Assembly (NCBI RefSeq): GCF_913063425.1
Contig: NZ_CAJXYK010000016.1
Location: 39,836-103,835, forward strand
Source of the DNA: an uncultured Thiohalocapsa sp.
Lineage (GTDB): Bacteria > Pseudomonadota > Gammaproteobacteria > Chromatiales > Chromatiaceae
DNA: 64,000 nt
Direction of reading: 5' to 3'
A program made the translations under genes and the position numbers. Below the pieces are notes generated by a model that saw only the letters and a list, made by a program, of their open reading frames with translations, was not told the origin of the DNA and did no database searches. Of this stretch, positions 1-9,041 are shown piece by piece (within the stretch, counting starts at the first letter, position 1; the number at the start of each line of letters is the position of its first letter).

Positions 1-294
<294 letters not shown>

Positions 295-389
295 GGACGG
301 CATCCGGCGGCGGCTGCACGCCGCTGCCTCGCCGCGTGTGCGGCCGCAACGGCGTCCCCCACCGCGGCAAACCCGGGCAGGCGCCGGGG

Positions 390-685
390 CTGGTTGGGCC
401 GCTCAATGGCGACCTGGGTTGGGTTGAGCGGGGTGAGTCTGCTCAGCCGGCATGGGTACGGAAACAGCTCCACCTCGCCGACGCGCACCGTGCGGACTGC
501 CCGCTGGCGCTGGACGATCTCCCAGCCCCTTTGGGTTCTGCTGCGCGTCGGTGCAGGAGCAGTAGCGCCCGAGCAGGCGCTCCGCAACGGTCGATGCCGA
601 TGACGCGCAGCGGCGCCTTGGGCGTGCTGGGCGACGACCCGGGCGGTGTGATCAGTGCAAGCCGGTCCATTGACGGGGTCTCCAC
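390..685 (-). pseudogene. Possible decayed gene with two frameshifts
   Basis: A GTG at 685 lies 7 nt after the stop of the gene at 693-1373. Coding-like sequence with G/C at nearly every third codon position then runs through three successive frames: first ...PLRVIGID, then VAERLLGRYCSCTDAQQNPKG, then WEIVQRQRAVRTVRVGEVEL and onward. A frame change at each join would restore one protein of roughly 100 residues. The family is not recognised. Two real indels or assembly errors would look the same; the far (left) end is uncertain. Confidence 0.35.
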
Positions 686-692
686 GGCGGGC

Positions 693-1373
693 TCAGGTCA
701 GGTTGGCTTCGGCATCTCGATCCTGCCGCAGGTAGATGCGCAGAGTCCCATGGTCGATGCCGAAGGTGTCGAGCAGGGCCCTGATCTGGTCGCGCAGGCC
801 GTTGGCGGACATGTGCGCTTCCGCGTAAACGCCGGACGGCAGCGCGACGGGCATGCGCACCGCCTGCGGGTCGCGGGCCATGTAGGGTCGGCCGCGGCTG
901 CTGGTGAACCTGGGCTCGTCGGGGAGCGTCGCGAAGCGCTCCGGATGCTCCGCGGCGAGTTGGAAGCACACCAGCTCGAACAGCCGCCGCCAGGACTTGA
1001 TGTCCGACTTGGCGTTGTCGCCGAGCCGGAAGCCGTAGGGGCGCTTGAAGGTGAAGTCCTCGTCGATGCCGTGGGGCTCGCGCTGGTCCAGGTCGCGCAC
1101 CACTCGGTCGCGCGCCTGTGGGGTCTGGGCGCCGCCGTTCTCGGCGTCGTCGAGCTTGACCGCCGTGAACTCCTGCACCAGCCCGGACAGCTCGCTCGCC
1201 AGGGTGTCGAGCTCCGCCATCTTGGCGTTGTAGCGGCGCTTGAACTCGACGCCGGCATCCAACGCGTCGCCGTCGTTGTGGTCGATGCTGAGCCAGATGT
1301 CGTCGGACAGGGCCAGCAGGTCCTCGCGGGTCTGCTCCAGTTGCTCCAGGATGCTGCGGACGCGGTTTGTCAT
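693..1373 (-). CDS. Uncharacterised protein of the DUF3800 cluster
   Basis: A 226-residue soluble protein with no signal peptide or membrane segment. The first ~90 residues are helical and acidic, probably coiled coil (MTNRVRSILEQLEQTREDLL). The second half looks like a distinct compact domain, with FKRPYGFRLG near residue 115 and a C-terminal segment SANGLRDQIRALLDTFGI followed by IYLRQDRDAEA. I do not recognise the family. It lies 99 nt downstream of the DUF3800 gene on the same strand and was probably acquired with it; codon use and lack of a core-genome role suggest accessory DNA. Confidence 0.7.
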   Translation of the reverse strand: MTNRVRSILEQLEQTREDLLALSDDIWLSIDHNDGDALDAGVEFKRRYNAKMAELDTLASELSGLVQEFTAVKLDDAENGGAQTPQARDRVVRDLDQREPHGIDEDFTFKRPYGFRLGDNAKSDIKSWRRLFELVCFQLAAEHPERFATLPDEPRFTSSRGRPYMARDPQAVRMPVALPSGVYAEAHMSANGLRDQIRALLDTFGIDHGTLRIYLRQDRDAEANLT

Positions 1374-1472
1374 GCGTCACCTTGACCTGTGCGGTTTCCG
1401 AACATATTCTTGGTAGCGTCGGGGAAGAAATTCGGCTCCATGCCGTGTGGGTCGCGGACCTGCCCGCGGCCC

Positions 1473-2318
1473 CTATACCCCCGGCCCCTCTTCCTCCCCA
1501 AAAGCCGCCAGCGTGAGCGGCTTTTGTTTTGTGTAAAACACGCCACGGCGCCCCTGATCGAGCCGGTCGAGATCGTGGATCTCGCCCACCTGCGGCCAGA
1601 TCAGTTCCAGGAAGCGATCCTCGCGTCGCTCGTAGAATCGCTGTAGGGCCCAGAGGTAGTAATCTGCTGCTTGCAAGCCTGGGCAATGCTGGGGCGTGCT
1701 GGACATCACCTCGTTCACCGCGGGATGTTGGAAGCCGAAGCCGCGGGCGAATGCCTCTCCTGCTTGCTCCAAGGACCGGCGGAAGGCGTCGTTGCGCGGC
1801 TTGGTGCCGCGTTTGGCGAAGCAGATCCGCACATCGTCCGCCATGTGGTGGAGCTTGCCGAACAGCTCGCGAACCAGAAGGTCGTACTGCTCATTCTGTT
1901 TGTATCGGTATCGCGGATCGCGGGCGTTCTGCTGCTGCACGTAACTCGCCAAGTCCATCTTGTTACGAACCACAGCGTAGAAACGTACTCTGGCCTTCAG
2001 TAGGACTCGGTAGACTTCCCGGCGAACCTCCGCGACATCGTCCTTCGCGTGAAAGGCCAGCGCCGTCTTGCGCGCATCCGGCTGCATCGACGGCACCTTC
2101 TTGAACCAAGGGTCGGCAAGCAGTTCCGCGCGCAGCGAGGCCAACTCGTGCCCCAGCGCAATCGGGTCCTCGATGTCCAGCTTGCCCAGGATGAAGTAGC
2201 GCGAGCAGCCGTCGTCGCCGACGATGACGCGGCCCTTCCGGTTGAACAAGGTCGGGTCGCCGGCCTCGTCGACGAAGTAATGCAGCCGAGCGTTCGGCGT
2301 TGCCGGCTCCGCGTCCAT
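1473..2318 (-). CDS. DUF3800 domain protein
   Basis: 281 residues. The N-terminal YFVDEAGDPTLF carries the Asp-Glu pair typical of DUF3800, and the C-terminal LQAADYYLWALQRFYER matches the family's conserved L-x-x-A-D element; the acidic residues in both suggest an RNase H-like fold. DUF3800 proteins are common in mobile and defence-linked regions, but their substrates are not established. The ATG lies 2 nt after the stop of the preceding small ORF (TAG-CC-ATG), so translation is probably coupled. The family call is strong; a nuclease role is inference. Confidence 0.85.
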   Translation of the reverse strand: MDAEPATPNARLHYFVDEAGDPTLFNRKGRVIVGDDGCSRYFILGKLDIEDPIALGHELASLRAELLADPWFKKVPSMQPDARKTALAFHAKDDVAEVRREVYRVLLKARVRFYAVVRNKMDLASYVQQQNARDPRYRYKQNEQYDLLVRELFGKLHHMADDVRICFAKRGTKPRNDAFRRSLEQAGEAFARGFGFQHPAVNEVMSSTPQHCPGLQAADYYLWALQRFYERREDRFLELIWPQVGEIHDLDRLDQGRRGVFYTKQKPLTLAAFGEEEGPGV

Positions 2319-2320
2319 GG

Positions 2321-2566
2321 CTACGGCGCAAGCACGTTGGAAATCAGGCCGTCGATCTTTGCCGAGTCGATGCTGCCGTTCGCCTCGTCACGCGTCACGA
2401 GCAGCGTGCCGTTCCCGCCGCCGCCGTCCTCCTGCGGCAGGATGTCGTGCGAACCGTACCACTCCAACTTCTCCTCCCATCGGCGCCGGTAGCTCGGCAC
2501 GTGCAACATGCCGCAGTGCTCCCAGAAGAACCGCTCGCCGGACTCCATGTCTTTAGTGGACCCCAT
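2321..2566 (-). CDS. Small protein upstream of DUF3800 (possibly C-terminal half of a frameshifted gene)
   Basis: 81 residues if started at the ATG at 2566 (MGSTKDMESGERFFWEHCG). The composition looks genuinely coding: mixed charged and aromatic residues and high third-position GC. The stop abuts the DUF3800 start with 2 nt between. The frame overlaps the tail of the preceding DUF2281-like ORF by 172 nt, which is abnormal for two real genes. One 127-residue protein broken by a single frameshift near 2566 would explain both. No family recognised. Confidence 0.5.
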   Translation of the reverse strand: MGSTKDMESGERFFWEHCGMLHVPSYRRRWEEKLEWYGSHDILPQEDGGGGNGTLLVTRDEANGSIDSAKIDGLISNVLAP

Positions 2567-2703
2567 GCCTGCTCCAGCCAGGCGGATTGGCTGGCGTTTC
2601 GGTACTTGTGTCGCAACTGGCTGATGAAGTCGAGCACCTCTTGCTGTGCCTCGGGCGGCAGGCTTCGCACTTCACGGTCGATGCCGTCGATGAGTCGCTG
2701 CAT
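2395..2703 (-). CDS. DUF2281-like small protein (antitoxin-like), probably frameshifted
   Basis: The first ~48 residues (MQRLIDGIDREVRSLPPEAQ, then QEVLDFISQLRHKYRN) resemble the DUF2281/antitoxin-type helix pair, in which a Leu-Pro-x-E/P-x-Q motif precedes a helix ending in hydrophobic-D-F-I. After WLEQAWG the frame turns into low-information Ser/Thr/Cys/Arg sequence, while coding character continues in the neighbouring frame (2321-2566). The ATG lies 48 nt behind the pilJ stop. It may be an antitoxin of the DUF3800 group, but no matching toxin is obvious. Confidence 0.45.
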   Translation of the reverse strand: MQRLIDGIDREVRSLPPEAQQEVLDFISQLRHKYRNASQSAWLEQAWGPLKTWSPASGSSGSTAACCTCRATGADGRRSWSGTVRTTSCRRRTAAAGTARCS

Positions 2704-2750
2704 CCTGGTTTGCTCCGCGGTCAGTTCTGTGGCGAGCGAGGCGGCTTGAG

Positions 2751-4853
2751 TCAGTTGTTGCCCGCGGGCAGCTTGAACCCGGCCACGGAATGGCGCAGCT
2801 CCACCGCCAGCGCGGCGAGGGCCTCCACGGCCTCGGCGGTGGAGCGGGTGCCGCGGGTGTTCTCCTGGGTGATGCGCTGGATGGACTTGACGGTCTCGTT
2901 GACCTTGGCGGCCTCGCGGGATTCGTGGCCGGCGGAGTCGGCGATGCGCCGGGTGAGCTCGGCGATGTAGTTGGAGACGTTCTCGATCTCCTTCAGCGCG
3001 CTGCCGGCGTTCTCGGCGACGTTGGCGCCGCTGTCCACGCCGCTCATGCTCGCTTCCATGGAGCGCACGGCCTCGTTGGTGTCGCGGCGGATGGTGCGCA
3101 CGATGGCGTCGATCTGCTTGGTGGCGTTGCCGGAGCGCTCGGCGAGGCGCTGCCCCTCGTCCGCCACCACCGCGAAGCCGCGGCCCGCCTCGCCGGCCAT
3201 GGCCGCCTGCATGGCGGCGTTGAGCGCCAGGATGTTGGTCTGGTCGGCGATGTCGTCGATGAGCTCCACCATCTCGCCGATCTCCTGGGAGCTGTCGCCC
3301 AGGCGGCGGATGCGCTTGGAGGTCTCCTGGATGCGCCCGCGGATCTCGTGCATGCCGGTGATGGTGTCGCGCACCGCCTGCGCGCCGCGGCCGGCCACGT
3401 CCACGGAGCGGTTGGCGACGGCGGCGGACTCGGCGGCGTCGCGGGCGATGCTGTCGATGGCGCCGGTCATGGAGCTGATGGCATCGCTCGCCTGCGCGAT
3501 CTGCCGTGCCTGGGCGTCGCTGCCCTCGGCGAGCTGCTTGGCGATGCCGCGGGTGCGCTGGGCGGAGTCGTCCACGCGGGCCGAGGTGTCCTTGATGGTG
3601 GTCACCAGCTCGCGCAGCGCCGTGACCACGTAGTTGACGGTGTCGGCGATGGCGCCGGTGACGTCGGAGGTGACCTTGGCCTCCACGGTGAGGTCGCCGT
3701 CGGCGAGGCCGCTCATCTCCTCCAGGAGGCGCTCGATGGCGTGGCGGTTGGTCAGATTCTGTGCCTGCGAGGCTTTGGCCCGCCGCCGCGAGCGCACCAG
3801 CTGCTGGAGCCCGAGCAGGCCCAGGAACACGAGGGCCAAGGCCGCGAACAGGAGCGCGGAATCGGCACCGGAGTCAAGGCCCGTCAAGCTCGCCCAGCCG
3901 CTCTCGCCGCGCAGGCCGAGGATGATCTCGTCCAGTGACTCTTCCAGGCGCTGCGCATCCTCCACGCTGGCAGCGGCAGCAGCCAGCGCCGGGCGCACCT
4001 GCGGCAGCGATGCCACCAGGCGGTCTGCATCCGCACGCATGGCGCGGTACAGTCGCCAGGCGCTGTCCAGGGTCTCGGCCAGATCCGCCGCCTGGGGTGC
4101 GCCCGGAGCCGGCGGCACGCGGCGCAGGGCATCCAGCGCCACTTCGAACTCGTCCGCCGCGGCGGTGCCCTGGTCCACGGCGCCCTCGGTGGCATCGCCG
4201 CCGCGCTGCACGTCCTGGAGCGCGGTGCGCATGCGCTGTACCCGCGCCACCTGCAGCCCGGCGTCCAGCACCCGCTGGGCAGGGGCCGCCACGGTCACGA
4301 GCAGCTCGGCGATGTCGCGCGCGGCGGTGCGCAGCTCACAGAGCTGCGTGCGGATGGAGCGCGCACGGGCGTAGAAGTCGAGCAGCGCTTCGCGCGCGCT
4401 CAGAACGCGGTCGGCATGGGTACTGAGCCGCCGCCGGGCGGCATCCGCTGCTGCGGCCAGGCGGCGACCGTCCCCGCTGCCCGCACTGTCGAGGACACCG
4501 GCTTCCAGCGTCAGGGTGGCTTGATGCAGTGCCTGGAGCCGCTCCCGGGCCTCGCGCAGGCGCTCGAAGGCGGGTGCCTCGCCACGCACGGCGGCGGCGG
4601 CGGCGTCTGAGAGGTGGCGGGCCAGCAGCCGCTCCTCCGACACCTGGCGCAGATAGCGCTCGCTCTGCTCGGCGCGGCGACCGTGGTCCAGCAGGCTCGC
4701 GAAGGCCAGGCCCAGCGCCGCCAGCATGGCGACGGCGAGCAGCACGGTCGTGATGCGCTGCGGCCAGTGGGTCGCCGCGGCGCCACGCTCTTTCAGGGAA
4801 TCGATGACCGCGGCGGGGGCGCGCCCCGCCCGGTTGCGCGTGCCGGTGCTCAT
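2751..4853 (-). CDS. pilJ: Type IV pilus methyl-accepting chemotaxis protein PilJ
   Basis: 700 residues. Membrane helices lie near residues 33-54 and 331-350 and bracket a mostly helical periplasmic sensor. A HAMP-like linker follows, then a long cytoplasmic signalling coiled coil. The hairpin tip reads [20 protein letters not shown], then [18 protein letters not shown], which matches PilJ-type receptors (usually VADEVQRLAERS, so V to G here). The role is to control the CheA-type kinase governing pilus twitching. Its ATG overlaps the pilI stop (ATGA), so the two are translated together. In related genomes chpA follows; here an accessory cluster follows instead. Confidence 0.88.
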   Translation of the reverse strand: MSTGTRNRAGRAPAAVIDSLKERGAAATHWPQRITTVLLAVAMLAALGLAFASLLDHGRRAEQSERYLRQVSEERLLARHLSDAAAAAVRGEAPAFERLREARERLQALHQATLTLEAGVLDSAGSGDGRRLAAAADAARRRLSTHADRVLSAREALLDFYARARSIRTQLCELRTAARDIAELLVTVAAPAQRVLDAGLQVARVQRMRTALQDVQRGGDATEGAVDQGTAAADEFEVALDALRRVPPAPGAPQAADLAETLDSAWRLYRAMRADADRLVASLPQVRPALAAAAASVEDAQRLEESLDEIILGLRGESGWASLTGLDSGADSALLFAALALVFLGLLGLQQLVRSRRRAKASQAQNLTNRHAIERLLEEMSGLADGDLTVEAKVTSDVTGAIADTVNYVVTALRELVTTIKDTSARVDDSAQRTRGIAKQLAEGSDAQARQIAQASDAISSMTGAIDSIARDAAESAAVANRSVDVAGRGAQAVRDTITGMHEIRGRIQETSKRIRRLGDSSQEIGEMVELIDDIADQTNILALNAAMQAAMAGEAGRGFAVVADEGQRLAERSGNATKQIDAIVRTIRRDTNEAVRSMEASMSGVDSGANVAENAGSALKEIENVSNYIAELTRRIADSAGHESREAAKVNETVKSIQRITQENTRGTRSTAEAVEALAALAVELRHSVAGFKLPAGNN

Positions 4854-5479
4854 GCCCGGTGAGCCAGGTCCCGGGGCGCGCGCCCGGCCGCGGGTGTGCG
4901 CAGCGGTGCCACCGCGGATACGCCGAGCGCGCCGCTGATAAACGCGGGCAGCCGCTCCACCGCGGCCAGGTCGATGACGGGGACCTCGCCCTGCGCACAG
5001 TCGCTGGTCCCGGTGATCAGGTCCGCGAGCGGCAGTCCGTCCGCCGCCTGCATCACCGCGGTCTCCCGCAGCAGCGTGCGCCTGAGGCCGATGACCGCGT
5101 CCACGACAACGCCGAAGGGCTGGCTCGCGCCCGGCACCACCAGTGCGATGCCGCGGCGCTGGATACCCTCATAGTCCGCCAGCAGCAGGCCGCGCAGATC
5201 GTAGATGGGCAACAGCTCGCCGGCATGACTCGCCACCCCGAGCACCCAGCGCGCCGTGCCCGGCACCGTGGTCAGACTGCGCGGCAGGGGCCAGACGCCG
5301 AGCAGGCGCTCGACGGGCGTCAGCAGCTGGTGGCTCGCCAGCCGGAACAAGAGCCCGTGCTGACGGGCCGGCGGCGCGTCCGCGGCCCGCAGCGCCGTGG
5401 TCCGGGCGCCGCCGCGCTGCTCCAGGTCGCGCAGGCGTGCGCCGAGTGCCTGCGCCGCTGCACCGCTGTTGTTTTCCAT
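4850..5479 (-). CDS. pilI: CheW-domain protein PilI
   Basis: 209 residues from the ATG at 5479 ([20 protein letters not shown]). An in-frame GTG directly upstream is possible; the longer upstream reading frame is Arg/Cys-rich and not coding-like. The CheW-like beta domain spans residues ~55-190 ([40 protein letters not shown], then [10 protein letters not shown]). It would couple PilJ to the histidine kinase of the twitching-motility chemosensory pathway. It heads a two-gene minus-strand unit diverging from gshB. PilG and PilH, usually adjacent, are absent at this spot. Confidence 0.85.
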   Translation of the reverse strand: MENNSGAAAQALGARLRDLEQRGGARTTALRAADAPPARQHGLLFRLASHQLLTPVERLLGVWPLPRSLTTVPGTARWVLGVASHAGELLPIYDLRGLLLADYEGIQRRGIALVVPGASQPFGVVVDAVIGLRRTLLRETAVMQAADGLPLADLITGTSDCAQGEVPVIDLAAVERLPAFISGALGVSAVAPLRTPAAGRAPRDLAHRA

Positions 5480-5840
5480 CACGGATAAGGCTCGCAGCTT
5501 GGAATGCGTATGCCCCCTGTCGATGCGGCGCGCGCAAGTACGCCCGCTGGTAAGGTGCCGACGGCGACGCGTGCAACACGGGAGCCGGTCTTGCGCTCGG
5601 CAACAGTCAGCGACCCAAGGCCCCAACCCGATGCGATCCCCAGGTGACACCGCGACACCGGAAACCGGCGCCCAGGGCTGCGACATCGGGGAAAGCCCCA
5701 GGCTCGCTGGCCGACCTTAGCAAGGGCCGGCGCAGGCCGCAACGCGCCGGCCCATGCATGCGGCGGACGACGTGGTCAGCGCCTGTCGGCGGATCACCGT
5801 GCCGGCTGAGTCACCCCCGCGCTTGGGGTAAGATTGGCGC
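5480..5840. other. pilI-gshB divergent intergenic region
   Basis: 361 nt between divergent genes must hold both promoters. On the plus strand a TAAGAT -10-like hexamer at 5829-5834 ends only 6 nt before the gshB ATG, so a leaderless or near-leaderless transcript is possible; a -35 is not clear. No small gene seen. Confidence 0.4.
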
Positions 5841-6794
5841 ATGAAACGAGACATCGGCGTCGTCATGGACCCCATCGGCTCCATCAAGATCGCGAAGGAC
5901 AGCACCTTCGCGATGTTGCTGGCGGCCCAGCGGCGGGGTTGGTCCCTGTGGTACATGGAGCTGGGCGACCTGTGCCTGCTCGCCGGCAAGGCGCAGGCGC
6001 AGATGCGTCCCTTGAGCGTCACCGACGACCCCGCAGGCTGGTTCAGGCTCGGCGACCCCGAGCGGCGGCCCCTGGGCACGCTGGACACGGTGCTGATGCG
6101 CAAGGACCCGCCGTTCGACATGGAGTATGTCTACGGCACCTACCTGCTGGAGCTCGCCGCCGCCGACGGCTGCCTGGTGGTGAACGACCCACGCACCCTG
6201 CGCGACGCCAACGAGAAGGTGTTCGCCGCGCATTTTCCGGACTGCGCACCGCCGCTCACCGTCACCCGCAGCGCCGCAGTGCTGCGGGAGTTCATCGCCG
6301 GGCATGGCGACACCGTGCTGAAGCCCCTGGACGCCATGGGCGGGCGCTCCATCTTCCGGGTACGCAGCGGCGACCCGAACACCGGCGTCATCATCGAGAC
6401 CCTGACGGACCATGGGCAGCGTTTCTGCATGGCCCAGCGCTTCATCCCCGAAATCGCCCAGGGCGACCGGCGCGTGCTGATGGTGGACGGCGCACCGGTG
6501 CCGCATGTGCTGGCGCGCATCCCTTCGGGAGACGACGCCCGGGGCAACCTCGCCGCCGGCGCCCGCGCCGAGCCCGCCCCCATCAACGCCCGCGAGCGCG
6601 AGATCGCCGCCCGCGTAGGTCCGGAGCTGCGCGCCCGCGGCGTCCTTTTCGCCGGGCTCGACGTCATCGGCAACTGGCTGACCGAAGTGAACATCACCAG
6701 CCCCACCTGCATCCGTGAGATCGACCGCGCCTATGGCACGGACATCGCCGGCGACCTGATGACCGGCATCGAGGCCAAGCTCGGTGCGCGCTGA
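5841..6794 (+). CDS. gshB: Glutathione synthase
   Basis: 317 residues, the usual length. Cytosolic ATP-grasp enzyme joining gamma-glutamylcysteine and glycine in the last step of glutathione synthesis. Seen: the N-terminal IGVVMDPIGSIKIAKDSTFA typical of GshB, MRKDPPFDMEYVYGTYLLE, NDPRTLRDANEK, the ATP-grasp segment TVLKPLDAMGGRSIFRV, the gly-rich GDARGNLAAGA, and the C-terminal GLDVIGNWLTEVNITSPTC with the Mg-binding N-x-T-S-P motif. Start is the ATG that gives the family N-terminus. It leads the plus-strand run of housekeeping genes; gshB next to pil, tonB, yqgE and ruvX is conserved in gammaproteobacteria. Confidence 0.97.
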   Translation: MKRDIGVVMDPIGSIKIAKDSTFAMLLAAQRRGWSLWYMELGDLCLLAGKAQAQMRPLSVTDDPAGWFRLGDPERRPLGTLDTVLMRKDPPFDMEYVYGTYLLELAAADGCLVVNDPRTLRDANEKVFAAHFPDCAPPLTVTRSAAVLREFIAGHGDTVLKPLDAMGGRSIFRVRSGDPNTGVIIETLTDHGQRFCMAQRFIPEIAQGDRRVLMVDGAPVPHVLARIPSGDDARGNLAAGARAEPAPINAREREIAARVGPELRARGVLFAGLDVIGNWLTEVNITSPTCIREIDRAYGTDIAGDLMTGIEAKLGAR

Positions 6795-6837
6795 CGGCCC
6801 GCGCACCCGGCCCCGCCCCCGCCCGGCAACGCCGCAG

Positions 6838-7923
6838 ATGCGCCGACCGACCCGGGCCGGTCTGCTGCCGGCCCTGGCGGCCGCGGCCCTGCTGGCGGCC
6901 TGCCGCGGCGCCGAGACACCCGTGTACACCACGCAGTTCGTCGCCTTCGACGCGGCGGTGGACCTGAGCATCGTCGGCAAGCTGAAGGAAGAGGCCCGGG
7001 CCGCATCCGCCGAGGTGGAAGAGGACTTTCTGTTCCTGGAGCGCGCCGCAGACGCCTGGGCGCCCGGCCCCATGACCCGGGTCAACGAGCTGCTGCCCAC
7101 GGGCGAGCCCTTCGCGGCACCGCCGTCGCTGCTGCCGCTGCTGCGCCGCAGCCAGGCACTGGCGTACGAGACGGACAACCTGTTCAACCCCGCCATCGGC
7201 CATCTGTTGCGGCTGTGGGGCTTCCACATGCAGGAGCCGGAGTGCCGCCCACCGCCGCCGGAGGCCGCCATCGAGCGCCTGGTGGCACGCGCGCCCACCA
7301 TGGCGGACCTGTACCTCGACGGCATCATGCTGCAGAGCGACAACCCAGCGGTGCGGCTCGACTTCGACGGCATCATCGTCGGCTATGCCATGGACCTCGC
7401 CATGGCCAACCTGCGCGACCGCGGCATCCGCCATGCCATGCTGAACCGCAGCGACGACGTACGTATCATCGGCGACCGGGCCGGGCGGCCCTGGCGGGTA
7501 CCGGTGCGCCGCGGCAGCGGTGCCGGCGTGCTCGGGATCATCGACGTGGTGGGGGATGCCGCCGTGTTCACCAGCAGCGTCCATGCGCGCAACTTCATCT
7601 ACGAGGGGCAGACCTATCACGATGTGATCGACCCGCGCACCGGCCGGCCCGCCGAGGGCCTGCAGGCGGTGACCGTCCTCCACGAAGGCCCCGCCGCCGT
7701 CGCCGATGCCGCCGCGGACGCCCTCATGGTCGCGGGCCTCGCAGGCTGGCGGGACATCGCCGCAAGGCTCGACCTGCGGCACGTGCTGCTCATCGATGAT
7801 GCCGGCACCGTGCACATGACCCCGGCCATGGCGGAGCGCCTGGAGCTGCTCGACGAGCGCACGGACGTGGCCCTGACCCGGCCCGTCGCAGCCCCCGCCG
7901 ACGCGGGCGACCCTGACGCCTGA
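6838..7923 (+). CDS. ApbE-family (FAD:protein FMN transferase-like) lipoprotein with altered catalytic motifs
   Basis: 361 residues from the ATG at 6838, which gives a clean lipoprotein signal (MRRPTRAGLLPALAAAALLA, then AC, with Cys21 as lipidation site). A GTG at 6784 overlapping gshB would add 18 residues. ApbE landmarks are present: FNPAIGHLLRLWGF, YHDVIDPRTGRP. Several key positions differ from what I know of active enzymes. The usual D-x-G-G-I-A-K-G is LDFDGIIVG, the N-x-G-G-D/E element is LNRSDD, and the Mg-binding A-D-x-x-x-T is ADAAAD. It may be a non-catalytic or specialised periplasmic paralogue. It lies between gshB and tonB with no obvious flavoprotein partner. Confidence 0.8.
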   Translation: MRRPTRAGLLPALAAAALLAACRGAETPVYTTQFVAFDAAVDLSIVGKLKEEARAASAEVEEDFLFLERAADAWAPGPMTRVNELLPTGEPFAAPPSLLPLLRRSQALAYETDNLFNPAIGHLLRLWGFHMQEPECRPPPPEAAIERLVARAPTMADLYLDGIMLQSDNPAVRLDFDGIIVGYAMDLAMANLRDRGIRHAMLNRSDDVRIIGDRAGRPWRVPVRRGSGAGVLGIIDVVGDAAVFTSSVHARNFIYEGQTYHDVIDPRTGRPAEGLQAVTVLHEGPAAVADAAADALMVAGLAGWRDIAARLDLRHVLLIDDAGTVHMTPAMAERLELLDERTDVALTRPVAAPADAGDPDA

Positions 7924-7930
7924 GTCCGCC

Positions 7931-8965
7931 ATGCACAGCCCCGCACCAAGCATGGCGTTTGGTCACAGGGGCGGGACGGCCGGCGCGCTGCGCGGTCCCA
8001 TGCCGCTGGCCCTGGCCGCGGCCATCACTGTGCACCTGCTGTTGCTGCTCGGCATCGGCTTCGAGCTGCCGGAGCCGGCGCCCCCTCCCGTGCGCACGCT
8101 GGAGGTCATGACCGTCGAGCAGCCGGCGCGGATTGCCGGGGAGCCCCTGCCGGGGTCCGTGCGCGCGCAGGTGGACCGAGCCGGCGAGACCCGCATGCCG
8201 CTGCCGGAGCTGGACGCCGGCAGTGCCGAGGACGCGCCGCCGCAGCAGAGCCCGGGGGCGGCAGCCCCGGCCCTATCCGAGCAGCCGCCCCGAGAGGTCT
8301 CCGAGACGCCGCCGGCCGCACAGCCGTCGGCAGCGGACGCGGCACCGCAGACAGGCCCGGAGACCGCAGGCGCCGAGTCGCCGCCGGCCACCGCACGCAC
8401 CCGCCGGCTGCTGGATACGAGTCCCGCGGCCATGGCCGGCATCGTGACCGGTCTCGGCGCCGAGGTGCCGCTGCCCGAGCTGTCATCCCCGGCGCCGGCG
8501 CCGGCGAGCGCCCCGGACGCAAGTGCCATCTTCGCCAGCCAGGGCGACGAGATCGCCGCCATCAACGCCCGCATCGACGCCCGCAACGCCCGGGCCGCCG
8601 GCCGCCAGCGGCGCAAGGCCATCAGCACCAGCACCAGGGAGTACCGCTACGCCTCCTACATGGAAGCCTGGCGGCGCAAGGTGGAGCGCATCGGTAACCT
8701 GAACTATCCGCAGGAGGCGAAAGAGAAGGCGCTGTTCGGCAGCCTGATCCTGCACGTGGCCGTGCGCGCCGACGGCTCGCTGGAAGGCGTGCGGGTGGTG
8801 CGCTCCTCCGGGCACGCGGTACTGGACCAGGCGGCGGTGCGCATCGTCCAGCTGGCGGCGCCCTTTGCGCCCTTCCCGGCGGACATCAAAGCGGAGACGG
8901 ACGTGCTCGACATCACCCGCGTCTGGCAATTCCAGCGCAACCACCAGCTGGGCTGGAAGGATTGA
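7931..8965 (+). CDS. tonB: Energy transducer TonB family protein
   Basis: 344 residues. One N-terminal membrane helix (MPLALAAAITVHLLLLLGIG, with the conserved His in the helix), a Pro/Ala/Glu-rich spacer over residues ~50-200 that can cross the periplasm, and a C-terminal TonB domain from ~235 (YMEAWRRKVERIGNLNYP, LILHVAVRADGSLEGVRVVR). It transmits proton-motive-force energy to outer-membrane receptors, normally with ExbB/ExbD, which are not adjacent. The unlinked position between gshB and yqgE is the conserved gammaproteobacterial one, so it may serve type IV pili or general uptake rather than one receptor. Confidence 0.9.
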   Translation: MHSPAPSMAFGHRGGTAGALRGPMPLALAAAITVHLLLLLGIGFELPEPAPPPVRTLEVMTVEQPARIAGEPLPGSVRAQVDRAGETRMPLPELDAGSAEDAPPQQSPGAAAPALSEQPPREVSETPPAAQPSAADAAPQTGPETAGAESPPATARTRRLLDTSPAAMAGIVTGLGAEVPLPELSSPAPAPASAPDASAIFASQGDEIAAINARIDARNARAAGRQRRKAISTSTREYRYASYMEAWRRKVERIGNLNYPQEAKEKALFGSLILHVAVRADGSLEGVRVVRSSGHAVLDQAAVRIVQLAAPFAPFPADIKAETDVLDITRVWQFQRNHQLGWKD

Positions 8966-9041
8966 CCGCCCGCCGCCGTCGGGTGTCATCCAGCCCACGG
9001 GCACGCTTGCCAGCGGGCGGGCGCCCCGGGATACTAGGCGC

